NCBI GenBank assembly: GCA_028829895.1
Contig: CM054181.1
Span: 44,880,759-44,944,758, forward strand
Reading direction: 5' to 3'
Source of the DNA: Sinotaia quadrata
Taxonomy: Eukaryota > Mollusca > Gastropoda > Architaenioglossa > Viviparidae
DNA length: 64,000 nucleotides
Positions 34,501 through 46,200 of this stretch are shown here, in pieces. The number at the start of each line of letters is the position of its first letter. The stretch's first letter is position 1. The notes beneath the pieces were generated by a model. The model searched no databases, was not told where the DNA came from, and was given only the letters and a program-made list of their open reading frames with translations. The translations under genes were made by a program, and so were the position numbers.

Positions 34501-35445
34501 TTGCTGCGCAGCTATGTGGATGTTACACAGGGTTTCAATGGCTGCATTAAGTGAGAACATTTTATTAATGCATTGTTTCTTTGCATTAAGTTCATATTGT
34601 TATTGTTTTCATTCCTTTATAAATGTGTTTATTTATAAGCATCCTCAAGTAATTTATTTCATTATTACAGTACAGACTGAACTTTAATTCATGCACACAA
34701 TGAATTTTTCTGATATCTAATAATGTAATATTATATTAGAAGAAAGTTCTAACAGAATCTATTAGCAAAGAAATTATTTAAGAAATCTAGTTGCTTAAAT
34801 ACCCACTAAATTATTATATCCCAGACTGGTCAATTTTCTTATTTGCAGTTGAACTATTTTGCTAATTGTTCTGCAGTGTGAGTGTAAGAGACCTCAGAGC
34901 CAGCCACTCTTTTTCAATTTATGAGATCTGGACCTCAGAGGAACACTACATTCAGTAAGTTGGAAACATTTGGTACTCATTGTTTTTTCATTTAAATTTG
35001 TTTATTTTTAAAGATCACTTTGTTCACTCACAATACATACAAATATATTCTTTTTTCCAGATATTAATATATATATATGTTATTTACACTTAACATTTAG
35101 ATTTAATAATATCATTTCATTGCATTGCAGTAACTGTGATAGTCCAGCCACCAAAACATTGATTCAGTCATCAGCTGAACTACTTGAGAAACCAGAGACT
35201 GTACACTCTATGAAGATCCCAGGTAATTAAATTCAGCATACAATCACAGAGAAGCACACACATTTGCAGACATAAGCAAGCACTCTTCCCTTATCAGAAA
35301 GTGTATTTGGCATCTGTCAGTAAGAGTGGCTTGCTAAATTAAGTTTGCATCTGTGCTGAGTGATATAGGTATCTCATATTTCTTACATTGTCTCATAGTC
35401 CTTACATTTCTTGCAGCAACCTGGTGGAGACATCAGAACAGTTGA
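21918..35445 (+). CDS. NECAB: N-terminal EF-hand calcium-binding protein (NECAB), twelve exons
   Basis: Exons: 21918-21974, 22928-22952, 23845-23953, 24782-24905, 25260-25396, 28425-28546, 30185-30252, 33632-33685, 34441-34550, 34877-34954, 35131-35222, 35417-35445. Phases join to a 334-aa protein, close to the vertebrate NECAB length. Residues 25-36 form a canonical EF-hand loop (DKNDDGFISWEE). Residues 59-70 (DTHNTHNIDTGE) are a degenerate second loop with H in place of the usual Gly. ELCAYFSQHLGEF follows, as in the family. Exon 7 gives the helical ERLASLIDRLETK segment. Residues from about 233 to the end form the antibiotic-biosynthesis-monooxygenase-like domain (SFSIYEIWTSEEHY), and the protein closes with TWWRHQNS, matching the family's short Trp-Trp tail. 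NECABs are cytosolic neuronal calcium sensors. The single gene cannot be assigned to vertebrate NECAB1, 2 or 3. Intron 4 begins with GC (CAG|gcaagc). The gene shares its 5' region head-to-head with the MORN1-like gene. Confidence 0.95.
22497..22553. repeat. (GT)n microsatellite in NECAB intron 1
   Basis: About 27 uninterrupted GT units. It is followed by a second copy of a GTGAAATATCT-containing stretch that also precedes it. Confidence 0.97.
25853..26510. repeat. 29-bp minisatellite, about 22 copies, in NECAB intron 5
   Basis: Unit approximates ACAAAGATAGGAGAGGGAAT followed by GAATGTTTT. Variants GAGAAAATGA and GAGTGAATGA recur in a pattern suggesting multi-unit duplication blocks. Confidence 0.96.
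28071..28235 (+). mobile_element. hAT-like MITE fragment upstream of NECAB exon 6
   Basis: CAGCAATAGTTCCCACCCTT then TCTGTGGCCAAGAGCACTCA resembles the common hAT end CAGTGGTTCCCAACC. The right boundary and target duplication are unclear. Confidence 0.4.
28547..30184 (+). other. NECAB intron 6, nothing recognisable
   Basis: AT-rich unique sequence between exons 6 and 7. No repeat array or open frame of interest. Confidence 0.6.
30729..30870. repeat. Direct duplication of about 70 bp
   Basis: GGAATAGGTTTTGGGACTAC followed by a CAGATT-containing stretch occurs twice about 70 bp apart with minor changes, in NECAB intron 7. Confidence 0.75.
30900..32350. other. Probable retroelement-derived patch in NECAB intron 7
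   Basis: The patch is richer in G+C and CpG than its flanks. It includes a tail of short A-C/A-G simple repeats (ACAAACAAACAAACGGACGG) at 31170-31230, as seen at the 3' ends of non-LTR elements. Short open frames at 30904-31167 (+) and 31032-31376 (-) overlap on opposite strands and show no motif I can name. Confidence 0.3.
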
Positions 35446-36171
35446 TCAACAAATGCATCTAAAGTACCAGGAACAGGAAGTGTATAATCGCTCTTGATGT
35501 CACAAACCATAAATGAGAATTTGCACTTTCAGACATCACTGAAGTAATATTCATTTATAGTTAAGCTGTGTCTTTTAATTCATTCTTGGTGTAGCCTACT
35601 CATGTTACACCAGCACTGATGTCTATTGACTTGTTAGTCATGCCAATGAAGAATTATTTTTTGAAGATGGCTGTGTTAATTTACATTGTTAAAGGACAGT
35701 GTTGTTTGTTAGTGAGAGCAGCTATTTTTCCTCAGTGATTCTTTTAAATTTTGAACCACATCCAATCATCATCTGGTTTTCAGTGAATTTGAAACATTCA
35801 CAATTATCGGTTTGATTGATTGATTTCTGCCTAGCATCTACTTTTTTAGTGTGCACTGATTCTGCGGATGATTTATCTTTTTGTATTTACATGATAGAAT
35901 GCATAATATCTGTAAGATGTTTATTTGTCATCATTAGACATTTAATTTACAGCTTTATGTTATTAACTCTTAATGTCTCAAACTTGTATTGGGAGTAGCA
36001 TTATTTTATATTTTGAATATATTTGCTTATTTTGCTGTATATTATTATTATGATTTGTTTCTAATTATATCTAGGTGAATTAGTTTTGTGATAAAGTTCT
36101 GATTGAATTTGTACATTTTTATTATTAGCTATAATATTTATAAATTATCAACAAATGCAAGCAATGGTTAT

Positions 36172-36177
36172 AATAAA
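36172..36177 (+). terminator. Candidate polyadenylation signal for NECAB
   Basis: AATAAA about 730 bp after the NECAB stop. Further AATAAA motifs near 36.36 kb, and the repeat-free AT-rich sequence up to about 38.5 kb, allow longer 3' UTR forms. Confidence 0.4.
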
Positions 36178-36179
36178 AT

Positions 36180-38580
36180 ATTTTTTCTTACTTCTTATAA
36201 TCCACTGAAAATCGTATTCTGTTGTTACACAATCTTTTACTTTGAGATGATGATTTCATGAACTAGTATATTTTTACTGAAGTATTGAAAATGTTTTTTT
36301 GAGTTGAAATGTTTGGGAAAATTTGCAGTAAAATCCATTCTTAAAAATCATTATTGAATAAATAAATATCATTGAAAACCACATAATTTAAGTTAATAAA
36401 ATGAAGTCACTACATTTCTCAGACAGACTTTTAATGGACATGAATAATACACATTTAGTATTACACTTACTTATAATGAAATATATTTATAAATTAGATG
36501 TAATATAATTTCATCCACAAACAGTTTGTTAGTTTTAAAAAATTGTTATAAGTGTTAAATAGTTTCTTTTCTATTTTTGCTACTTTTTCTTTACCATTGA
36601 TTTATGGTTAATGTTTAGTGTGATATAAAATTTGTCTTCTGGCAAATATATTAATATACTGCATTTTGTCAAACTGTAATAATATAGGCTTTTTACTTGT
36701 GAATGCCAAACACTTAATGTTCTTAATGTAAAATATTGAAAGATTCATTGAGTCAGTTATTTTTTTATTCATTTCAGCTCTTAAATTCTTCCATCAGATA
36801 TGCATGTACTGTTAACTTCTTTTAATTGATTCAGATTTAGAATTTACTGTTAGTTAAATTATTTGAGAGTTTATGAAATATTTATACATATTGACAGAAA
36901 CAATTTTTGAAATCCTTTCTTGCCATTTATTACCATGCCAGCATTTTGTTAGTCATTATAAAATAATGTGGAAATCCTTGTACTTTAATTTAATATTTCA
37001 TAACTTACATTTTGCATTTAATTCAAGTTTTCTGAAAATTCTAAGCTAAAGCTAAGTTAATTATGATATTTATAAAATAATATCTTTTAATACTTATGAA
37101 ATATAAATGTGCTGTTTTGAAGCTTATATTAAGAGATGCAAAAGTTGAATGTAGGAAGTATTTTTGATTGATTAGAGATCCCTTATGTAGATATGCTATT
37201 TTTTTTTTAAAAGTAAACAGTGATAATCTTTACAAGATACTTAGTCATGCTTGGAAACATTTTTCCCTATAGAACTGTGTCAAATTCTTGATCTTAGAAC
37301 TATGAAATTAAAACAAAAATATATGCATATAATTAAATTCTTTTTTAAAATTATATAGTCTGGAATGTGTATCTGTTAAAAAAAAATAAGTTGTCCTATT
37401 GTAAAAATTGTTTCCCTCTGTTCTTCAAATTGAAATTTTCAAAACTGTGTTTCATCTTGTTTCAATATATTCTGTCTTTCACCTTCAAAGACTTAGCAAA
37501 GAGGACCTTAACAGCCAAGAAAACATATTAAATTAATTGTGCTTGGTGTTTTTGTTATCTACAGCAGATTTCAAAGTAATTTGTCATAATAGAAAAGTCT
37601 GTTTAAAAAGTTTGTTTCAGCAAGATATTTTATTTTACCATGGTCCACTCAGAGGAGTAAAGGCACATAAGAGATCACAAGGAATTTGTTTAATAATTGA
37701 ACAACAAATGACAACAACAAAGTATCATTTGCTTGATATTTCATTATATTGCAGATCTGAACTGCACCAAACACAAACCATAAAATGTGTTTTATAATAC
37801 TTGGTTCTGAGACATTATAATGAAGGCAGTAACTTAGTTCTAGGAAAAAGTGAGTAAATTAATCAATTATCTTGACATGTATATTCTAATAATATATAGC
37901 AGAATACATTTTAAGAATATTAAGTTGGAATTAGGATAACCACATATCTTCTTAATGAATTTATGAAAAGACCCCTGCCTGAACAAGTGTGATTCTGATC
38001 AGTACTGTCATTAAGGCTCTTTTATGCTTCCTGTAATCTGCATAGTGATCTTGTGTAGTATCCAGAGCTTTATTTGTGTTCAAGTTTTAACACTAAAGTA
38101 CAGAAAGGGGTATCTAAAAGAGCAGCATTTCTTATTCTTCACATCAGAAGATTTGTTTTGGTTTTTTCGATTATAATTTGTATTTTTTGTGATAATTCTT
38201 TTTTATTATAATTTGTATTTTTGTGATAATTCTTTCACACAGTATTTTACTAGATGTAAAGTATTTTCACTGTATCAAATTGCAATTGTTACTTCAGGTA
38301 TTATTACTGCCAACATTGGCTTTTCTAACCATATACTCAGTTTTAAGTTTTGGAATATTTTTTATTTTAGTTTTGGAGAATGAACAGAAACATAATTCAC
38401 AAAATATTCCCTAAAATTTCATTCACATATATATTCAAATTAGTCACAGTTTTAGCTCTATATTGATTATAATTTTATATCCTGTCATACTTGATGCATT
38501 GTTATAATATAAATTTTTATTGATTTACATTCTTTAAAGAGTTCTAAGCACTTGCAATTGTTGCCACTAAGCTCGTTATT
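36180..38580. other. Intergenic or extended NECAB 3' UTR; nothing recognisable
   Basis: Very AT-rich, repeat-free and without splice-bounded coding segments. Small open frames (e.g. 37537-37797, 38189-38414) show no protein-like composition. Confidence 0.5.
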
Positions 38581-38605
38581 TTATAAGCTGGGGAACTTGG
38601 AAAGT

Positions 38606-38690
38606 TGATTTTTTTTTTTTTTTATGACCAAGGTTGGGCTCAAACTCACAACCTTTTTGCTAGCACTTTACCTCATAACACTGGGTTTTA
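38606..38690 (-). mobile_element. tRNA-derived SINE-like fragment with poly(A)
   Basis: On the minus strand, GGTAAAGTGCTAGC (A-box-like) is followed by GGTTGTGAGTTTGAGCCC (B-box-like) and then a poly(A) run (poly(T) on the plus strand at about 38609-38623). This promoter-box arrangement followed by an A tail is typical of SINEs. Confidence 0.5.
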
Positions 38691-39007
38691 ATTTTTCAAT
38701 TTTTTCACTAAAATATTAAGCAATTTTTCAATTTTACTTGTATAATGGAGCTCATACCTATGACTATGCAATTTTGCTTTCATTTACAAAATTAATTTTA
38801 AAGCTAGGGGTGGGTGGGCGATGGCTAGTGGTAGAGTGAATGATGGCATGTGTGTATTGAGTGTATTGCCTTTAATAGATATCACTGGCCTTTCAGTGTT
38901 TTTAGGCTCGCTGTGCACATACATACATATTAAAGGTGGCATTGAGGTGACAGTTACACATATATCATTAATCTCTGTCGTTTGTTCAAAACTAATACAT
39001 AGCATTT

Positions 39008-39125
39008 ACACTTTTCCTGCCAGTCCAAGTTAGCATGCCATGGGAACTTAGTGACGCAAAAATAATTTTTACATGATGTTTGTTTAGTCAGGACAGAGAT
39101 TCATGATCGCTCAGTGGATTATAAT
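39008..39125 (+). repeat. Dispersed repeat, copy 1 of a family also at 39.92 kb
   Basis: CTTTTCCTGCCAGTCCAAGT followed by TAGC, and later CAGAGATTCATGATCGCTCA, match the sequence at 39925-40020 in the same order. Confidence 0.75.
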
Positions 39126-39919
39126 TATATGTAAAATGTATTAGCTATTAGAAAGATCAGAAAGATACAGTTGTCAGAAATGATCATACAAAAAAACGTA
39201 TAAAAGAAAATAAGTCCTTCTTTTCCAGGTCTTGTTATCGTAATGTACACACTCTTTCTTCAATCCATTTTAGAAGAAATAGTGTATATGATAACAAGAT
39301 GCGGGTTGTCAAAAAAATGTAAAGTAAAATAATTAAGTGCAGTTATAATAACATTATAATAACATGGGCTTCGTGCAAGTAGCTCCATAACTAGATATTA
39401 TCAAAAAAAATTTAAGTATGTGCTAGCAGTACTGGCAACTTAATGGTAATGTCTATCTTGAATTATGCACATTGTTTGCTTTGTAAGCCTGCTACCATGA
39501 TAAATTTAATCTGTTTATTAGAAATGTTGACCATTAATGCTGTCTGATTAAAAGCATTTTGATTAAATGTTTGTTTAATGTGTGCAGAATGCTAGAAAGT
39601 CCTTGTTGATGTTATTTCGTGTCTGTTAATGATAATCAAATCCACATTATCATTTAAGAACATCTTTTCTTTTTAAATCAGCAACTTACTTGAATGTTTT
39701 GAATATGCCATGTAATCTCCTATACACAATATACACACTTGCTTATTTCCCATTTACATTCTTTATTGGCTAGCAAGTGAGTACCATATACCAGAAATTT
39801 ATGAAATACAAAAAGCACTGACGTCTTCTCCTATTGACTACTATACATTGTTTGCTTCGTCGTCTATTGGACCTATGTCGGCAGCGTTCAAAATGTTTCT
39901 TGTAAAATGCGGCCATTGC

Positions 39920-40735
39920 CACACTTTTCCTGCCAGCCCAAGTTAGCCAGCCTGCGAACTGTTATAATTCAATGACGTAATTTCACAGCACAGAGATTCA
40001 CGATCGCTTAGTGGATTAATCTGCTTTGTCTTCTGTACTTTACATTTCGCGTTGTAGGATTTGCTCATTGAGATCTCATTGGTGACTTGATCATGCGTGC
40101 ACGCTGAATCGAGATATCTCTATCTCTCTAGTTCCCCCCCCCCCCTTCACCCAACCTTTGGTTACTCCCCCTTTTCATAACCTTGACAAATATATCGCAC
40201 AATAATTGACGTAATGGTAATAGTGTATTGGTATGACGTAATACATTACGCTCACACTTACTGAGAGTGAAAAACATAATTGTATAGTAATACTATTGCA
40301 TTACATGTAAGAAACTGTGTTTAGTAAGTAACTTACAGGCTAACTAAAATACTTTATATCGTCGAGGAACTCCTAGCTGCGGTATGATTTTCGATTACTG
40401 AACGTGAAACTTGAAAGGAAGGATATAGATTGTGCTTAACCCAAATAACGGAAGCTAATCAGTCGCATGATCTTCGTATAGCAGTTTGCTATTTGACCAA
40501 GAATCTGAATAAATGGCAATGCACTGCATATCGAACAACTGTCAATGGGTAAATAATTTACGTGTCACAATCTTATGCTCATTATGCATTGATAAGTCAA
40601 ATGGGTTTCTCAGTTCGTTTTTTCTTGACAAAGATATGATAATTCACCATTAGTAGTAACTTGTCACTTTGGTGGTCAGTTTGTTGTGACACATCTGTAA
40701 TTCCCGGGCACTTCATTCAGAAAACCTGTGGTGGA
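39920..40735 (+). repeat. Composite repeat, copy I of a diverged duplicated element
   Basis: Shares at least four blocks, in the same order, with 41309-42660: ACTCCCCCTTTTCATA then TATTGGTATGACGTAATAC; CCCAAATAACGGAAGC; AGTTTGCTATTTGA; and TCTGTAATTCCCGGG with CATTCAGA. CpG is higher than in the surrounding DNA. No coding frame is present. Confidence 0.7.
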
Positions 40736-40855
40736 GTAAATTTGCCTATCCCTATTTCTAAACTTAATTGTTATATAAATTGTTAAATTTTGTGACCCAG
40801 TCTTGAGCACTCCTTAAGATGGTATTTTTGTAAATGTCAGATTTGGAGTAAACAG
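40730..40855 (-). repeat. Dispersed repeat, family copy C
   Basis: Reverse-strand match to 7121-7255 over nearly its full length, sitting directly after composite repeat copy I. Confidence 0.8.
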
Positions 40856-41308
40856 CTCGAGAATGTGCGCACTTCTGAATTGTATACGGGACTGTGTGAC
40901 TGTCTGCCATGTTTTGTTCTATATTTTGCCCCTTTGTCTGCTGTTTCATTTCCTAATATATTCTTATGGCTTGGTGTCCATAGTAATGTGGTTTTAATGT
41001 TTTGTTCATCTAGTTTCTATGTCGCTTGTATTGTATTCTAAATGATGTTTGTGTTCCTTAATGTCTGTATTGAAGATAATGAGTCGGTATTAGTAAGTTT
41101 TTATTTACAGGTAAGGATGGATTTTTAAGTTGTGAAATAACTTTTTGTATGGCTACCAGTTCAGCTGTTAGTATTAAATTAGCAGAGTGTAATAAATATG
41201 TTCCTTGGTATTAGTGAATAGCTAATTCCCTCAGATGTTTTGGAACCATGTGTATAAATTTTTAGATGATATGGATAATTTTTGTATATATGCCCCAATG
41301 TCTTCGTT

Positions 41309-42660
41309 TCCCCACCCCTTCATTCAATCTGTGGTTATCCCCCGTTTTCATACCAATGACTAATACATCACACTATAAATGACGTAATAGTGCATTGGCA
41401 TGACGTAATACCGAGAAGAAAAAAACTATTAGTATTAGTAGAACTATTACTAGGGCTCGTCCTAGAACCCAGCTGACTGAGGTATGATGGTTTTTGAATT
41501 TTTCCAATTAGTATTACAACTTTAGTCAAGACCCTAAGTCACGTGCAAATCATTAAATCGCACTTCACATTACATTTTATCACAAGTGCACATATAGACT
41601 ATATTTCAAGTAAGTTTTGATTTACTGCTTTAGTTAAAATCCCCCCTTGTATATTCCGGTTTTTTTTTCCATTGTTGTTACATTGTATCGATTGCAATAA
41701 CATACACTCCGTTTTTCATGCAATTTTATCTTATTGCAAGAATACTCTTTATGTCTGAAACATTCTCTAAATTACACACAAAAGGTCCAAAAAAAAAAAA
41801 AAGGTATACAATGTCAGTGCATGATTATGTAATGCTGCAATCAGTCATGATAATTCAACATTTAGCCTAGTCTACCAAGTCTGCATTTGCAGAATTCAAG
41901 CCTATAAGACCCAAATAACTGTTATTGCCGGATTTCCAATTGTTAACCATAATAATAGTGTCGATTAGATTTACTGTGATTAGCCCAAATAAGACTGCGG
42001 TATAATTACAATTGTGAACAGAAAAGGGGCTCTAGGACTACCTAAATAACTATCGTAAAGGGATTTACAATTATTAACCCAAATAAATGTAATTTCGGGA
42101 TTTAATTATATGTACCTAAATAAGTGTCATTACGGGATTTACAAAAATGAACCCAAATTATCATTGCGGGATTTACGACTTTTAACTAAAATAACTGAAA
42201 CCAATCAGTGGCAAACTCATCATAAAGCAGTTTGCTACAAAGCAAGGCAGCGGGCAAGAGAGTCCTCGTTGTAATAACTGCTTACCTTTTTTCGTATGTG
42301 AAGTACTTACTATCTATCATTTGTGCACTGTCTTCTCTGTTCAGTACAGTAAAATAACAAAATGATAATGAAGTGTTATATCGTACATCTATTTATTCGT
42401 AATTAATTTACGTGTCTCGGTGTCATGTTCATTATACAGCATTCATAGGTGTAAAGAGTTTTTTTTAGTTTGTATTGTGAATGACGTGATAATTCGCCAG
42501 TGACTTGTCATTATCGTCTGTTGGTTAGTTGGTTGCGAACCTTGTTCTCTGAATCCTACCGGGAGAGCTCTTACGGAAGTTGTGGGCCTTTCCGAGAAGT
42601 TGTGCGCTTAAACAGTTGGGCATGTCTGTAATTCCCGGGAAGCTCATTCAGATAACCTTT
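41309..42660 (+). repeat. Composite repeat, copy II, with an internal minisatellite expansion
   Basis: Same block order as copy I, but about 300 bp longer around 41.88-42.19 kb. There a degenerate unit of about 40-50 bp (CCCAAATAA, then CGGGATTTAC) is repeated about six times. Copy I holds only one such unit, near 40440. Confidence 0.7.
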
Positions 42661-43258
42661 CAACTCAGATTTAGTTTATTACTCGTATAATGTCTGCTAG
42701 TAGTCTCTGGATTTCTGATCTGCGATCCTGGTGTATTTCAATCTTTCCTTTCTCTATAGGTCATTTCGCACAGCATCGATGATTGCCAGTGACCCGTTAC
42801 AATTGTTGACCACTACCACTACAGTCTTCATGCGATTACGTGGTCTGTTCTTATTTGGGAGCTACAGTATTTTGACTTTACCTGTTTCAATGACTGATTC
42901 TGGCTGGTGTATTTATATGTTGATTTCGTAGTTTTTACACAAGATTCCCAATGTAAGAATTTGCCACTTGGTTGTGCCTTCTGATTCTGTTCTAGTCAGA
43001 TTGACATCCAGACAGTATTAAATTCTGTTGTTTCATTCACAACTTCCGTTATCTATCTGTAAGTTGTATGGTGTCAAAATCTTACCAGAGTTCTGGGAAG
43101 TTCAGGGTTCTATGGAGATTTCCTACCTAGACGCTCCGTTAGTAGTGGAACAGAATCTTGGCAATTTATTCAACTTAAGATGTAACAATGCTCAGGGCTC
43201 CTAAGGCAAACTGTGTGAATTGTTAAAGGCCTGCTCTATTATTGTCTCAGATGAATAA

Positions 43259-46200
43259 ATGTATTTTTTTCCCCGACAACTGAAAATACCAAATCTGAAT
43301 GCTGATGTGTTTCTCTTGAAGGGTTCAAAGCCAGCCAGCGCCATGTCACTGATCGAAGAGATGAGGCCCTCACTCGAGGAAGTGGAAAAACGTCGCTGGG
43401 GAACAAGGACGTACGATCTCACTTATATCTTGGACACGTGAGTATGGGTAACAAGGACGTACGATCTCACTTATGTCTTGGACACGTGAGTATGGGTAAC
43501 AAGGACGTACGATCTCACTTATGTCTTGGACACGTGAGTATGGGTAACAAGGACGTACGATCTCACTTATGTCTTGGACACGTGAGTATGGGTAACAAGG
43601 ACGTACGATCTCACTTATGTCTTGGACACGTGAGTATGTGTAACAGGTCCCGATAATGAGTAACCAGTTTTCGCCGGACTTAGGAATATTCTCGAGCTTT
43701 GAACCAGGCTTTATGAAACAATCTCGATAATATGAATAAAGAACCTGATAAGAACATTTTTTATTTATGCAGAGCGACACTGAAGTGAACATTTTTCAGT
43801 TGTAAGCATTCACTAGAGAGCTGTTACAGACAATTCCGTCTTACTATAATTCTTGGGGTACAAGCATCGCAGTTCTACGAACATTCTTGAGCTTCAAACG
43901 TTCCAGCCTTATGAACATTTTTGAGTTATGATTAGCCTAGTCTTAAGAACATTCCTGAGCTACGATTATTCCAGTCTTACGAACATTCTTGATGAGATAA
44001 CAGTTACAAAATAGGGGTGTAGATGTAGATGATTATATAAAAATGCCACAATAAACAAATAGGTTTCTTGTAGAGTAACTATAATGTAACTGTTAACTCA
44101 AGAGTTGGACAAGGGGACATCACTTGTTTTCTGTCTTTAACTCTGCAGACTTGAGAGAATATATTAATCACAGTGGTCTCCATAAGAAATCTGGTACTAA
44201 TCAAGATGGCAACATAAGATAGTAGGTAGTGAATTATTCTACAAAATTGCCAGTGCTCTTCAAGCTCAGTGGAATTCTGTCTTCTTTTCACACATTATTG
44301 AATGTTGTTCCTGTTGTCCTGCAATTACCACACCATTTCACTCACATCTTCAGCCTGCTTCCCTTTTTGGTTTTGTCTTGTATGCAAATCTCAACTGACA
44401 TCAGCTGAAGCAACCCTATTAATTTTGTTTTAAAAGAACCCCCCTCCACCATTTTAAAAAAAAGAAGCAACAAATCTCCAGTAAACTACGCATTCCTCTG
44501 TTTGTGTGTCATTTAGTTCAGTGCTAAATGCATTAAGTTACTACTAATGAAACAGGAATATTGGTTATTTTCCAAAATCTGCACTGCTGTGAGTTAATTA
44601 ATAGAACACACAGTAATGATATATTATGATATATTTTGTCAGTTTTGGAAAAGTATAGAACTAAAATTTACATATATATTGCTGCCAGTAATCAGTGTGA
44701 AACTTGGTCTTCAAACCCTATAAGTAGGTGCTAGACATTAGGACCTACTGAATGTTTTCTCTGCGAAATCATTTAAGCAACAAAACCAGTTTGTTTCCCT
44801 TCTTGCAGATGAAATCACTCAGAGAAGTTTAAAGTTATATGAAACTCATAGGAGACAAGTGTTTTTCATTCATTTTTTCTTTATCAGGTGTCACTACCTA
44901 TGTAATCAACATTCCGCTATGTTTCAAAGGATGACATTTACCTGATATAAAATTTATCAGTTACATATTAAGTTAGTAAAACTATATTGTCCTGCAGACA
45001 TTTATATATTCTACTGTCTAAAAGTTTTTCTACTAGTCTAGTAGTTTTTCTACAATCTTGGATGTGTCAAATCCTGATAATTTTTAATAGGTTTATACCT
45101 GATTTTGGTGGCATATGCTTATCAGAGTTGCTAATATTAATTATTTTGATGCTTGGTGGGTTTGCATGAGGTAATCAGAGTTCAAGCCACCCTCCCAGTC
45201 GTGGTATGTGGGTTTTTTTTTTCAACCTACAAACCAAATTCTTGTTCCAGGATTTCTGAGCTGTGCATAGAATGTAAAGCACCTATGATTTTAATAAATA
45301 TGCACCAATAAATATATCTAGATTTATATTTTTTGTTTATATATCTGTTATAGAAAGAAATATGCTAAAACAGAGATTAGCATAATGATTCTGAATGAGA
45401 TTTATTTATAATTTAAAGCTTTGTTTATTGTTCTGATTGAGACTGTTCACATTCTGACTGACAGACATTTGCAATTGCCAAATATAGAGGAGGCACGAGC
45501 AGGAGGCCATTACAAGTCACTCAACCGGCCTAAAGTGAAACCAGTCTTTGTCCAACCTAATGGGGACCATGTGTACCAGACTTCACATGGTGAACTGAAC
45601 ACTGATACAAGAGAGAAATTTTCCAATGCCTGGCTATGGACTACCACCAATAAAGCAACTTACAAAGACTGGATACCCGTCATTAAGGTTAGATGTCAAC
45701 CAAATGAATTGTATCATGGTAGGATATAATCATAAATAATGACATTTGTTGAGATTGTAGTCTATTTTATTATATAACTTTTTTGGAGATGAAATCCATA
45801 GTATTTATATTTGCCTGTTAAATATTAGTTTTGAATAAATAAATAATTGTCTTTGTTTAATTCTTTTGAGGATATTTTTTTGTTAAATTTTGAATGGATA
45901 TCAGGTTGGGAGTTGTTTGTCCAGAAGCACAGGAAAATTGATTCAGCTACAAACATTAAATCCTTATTTGTAAAAATTCTAAATTTTGGAGCAGTTAATA
46001 ACAATCTAATCCTGGTCTGGGGATAGTAATTTTGAATATTTTTGGGAAAGTGGGGAAATCAGGGAGCATTATGGTCTGCCTAATTTTTATGGTCAGCATA
46101 ATGATTGAGTGTAAACAAACACAATCTACCTAATGCTGGCAAAAGGGTTAATATATATATATAATTACTAATCATTATTATTATAACAAATGATGTTAAA

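Noticed and set aside
43398..43645. CRISPR-like regular repeat
   Set aside because: Contiguous tandem units with no unique spacers, in a eukaryotic gene.
43438..43656. 72-codon frame of 16-residue repeats
   Set aside because: It is the 48-bp array read in a different frame from the real exon.
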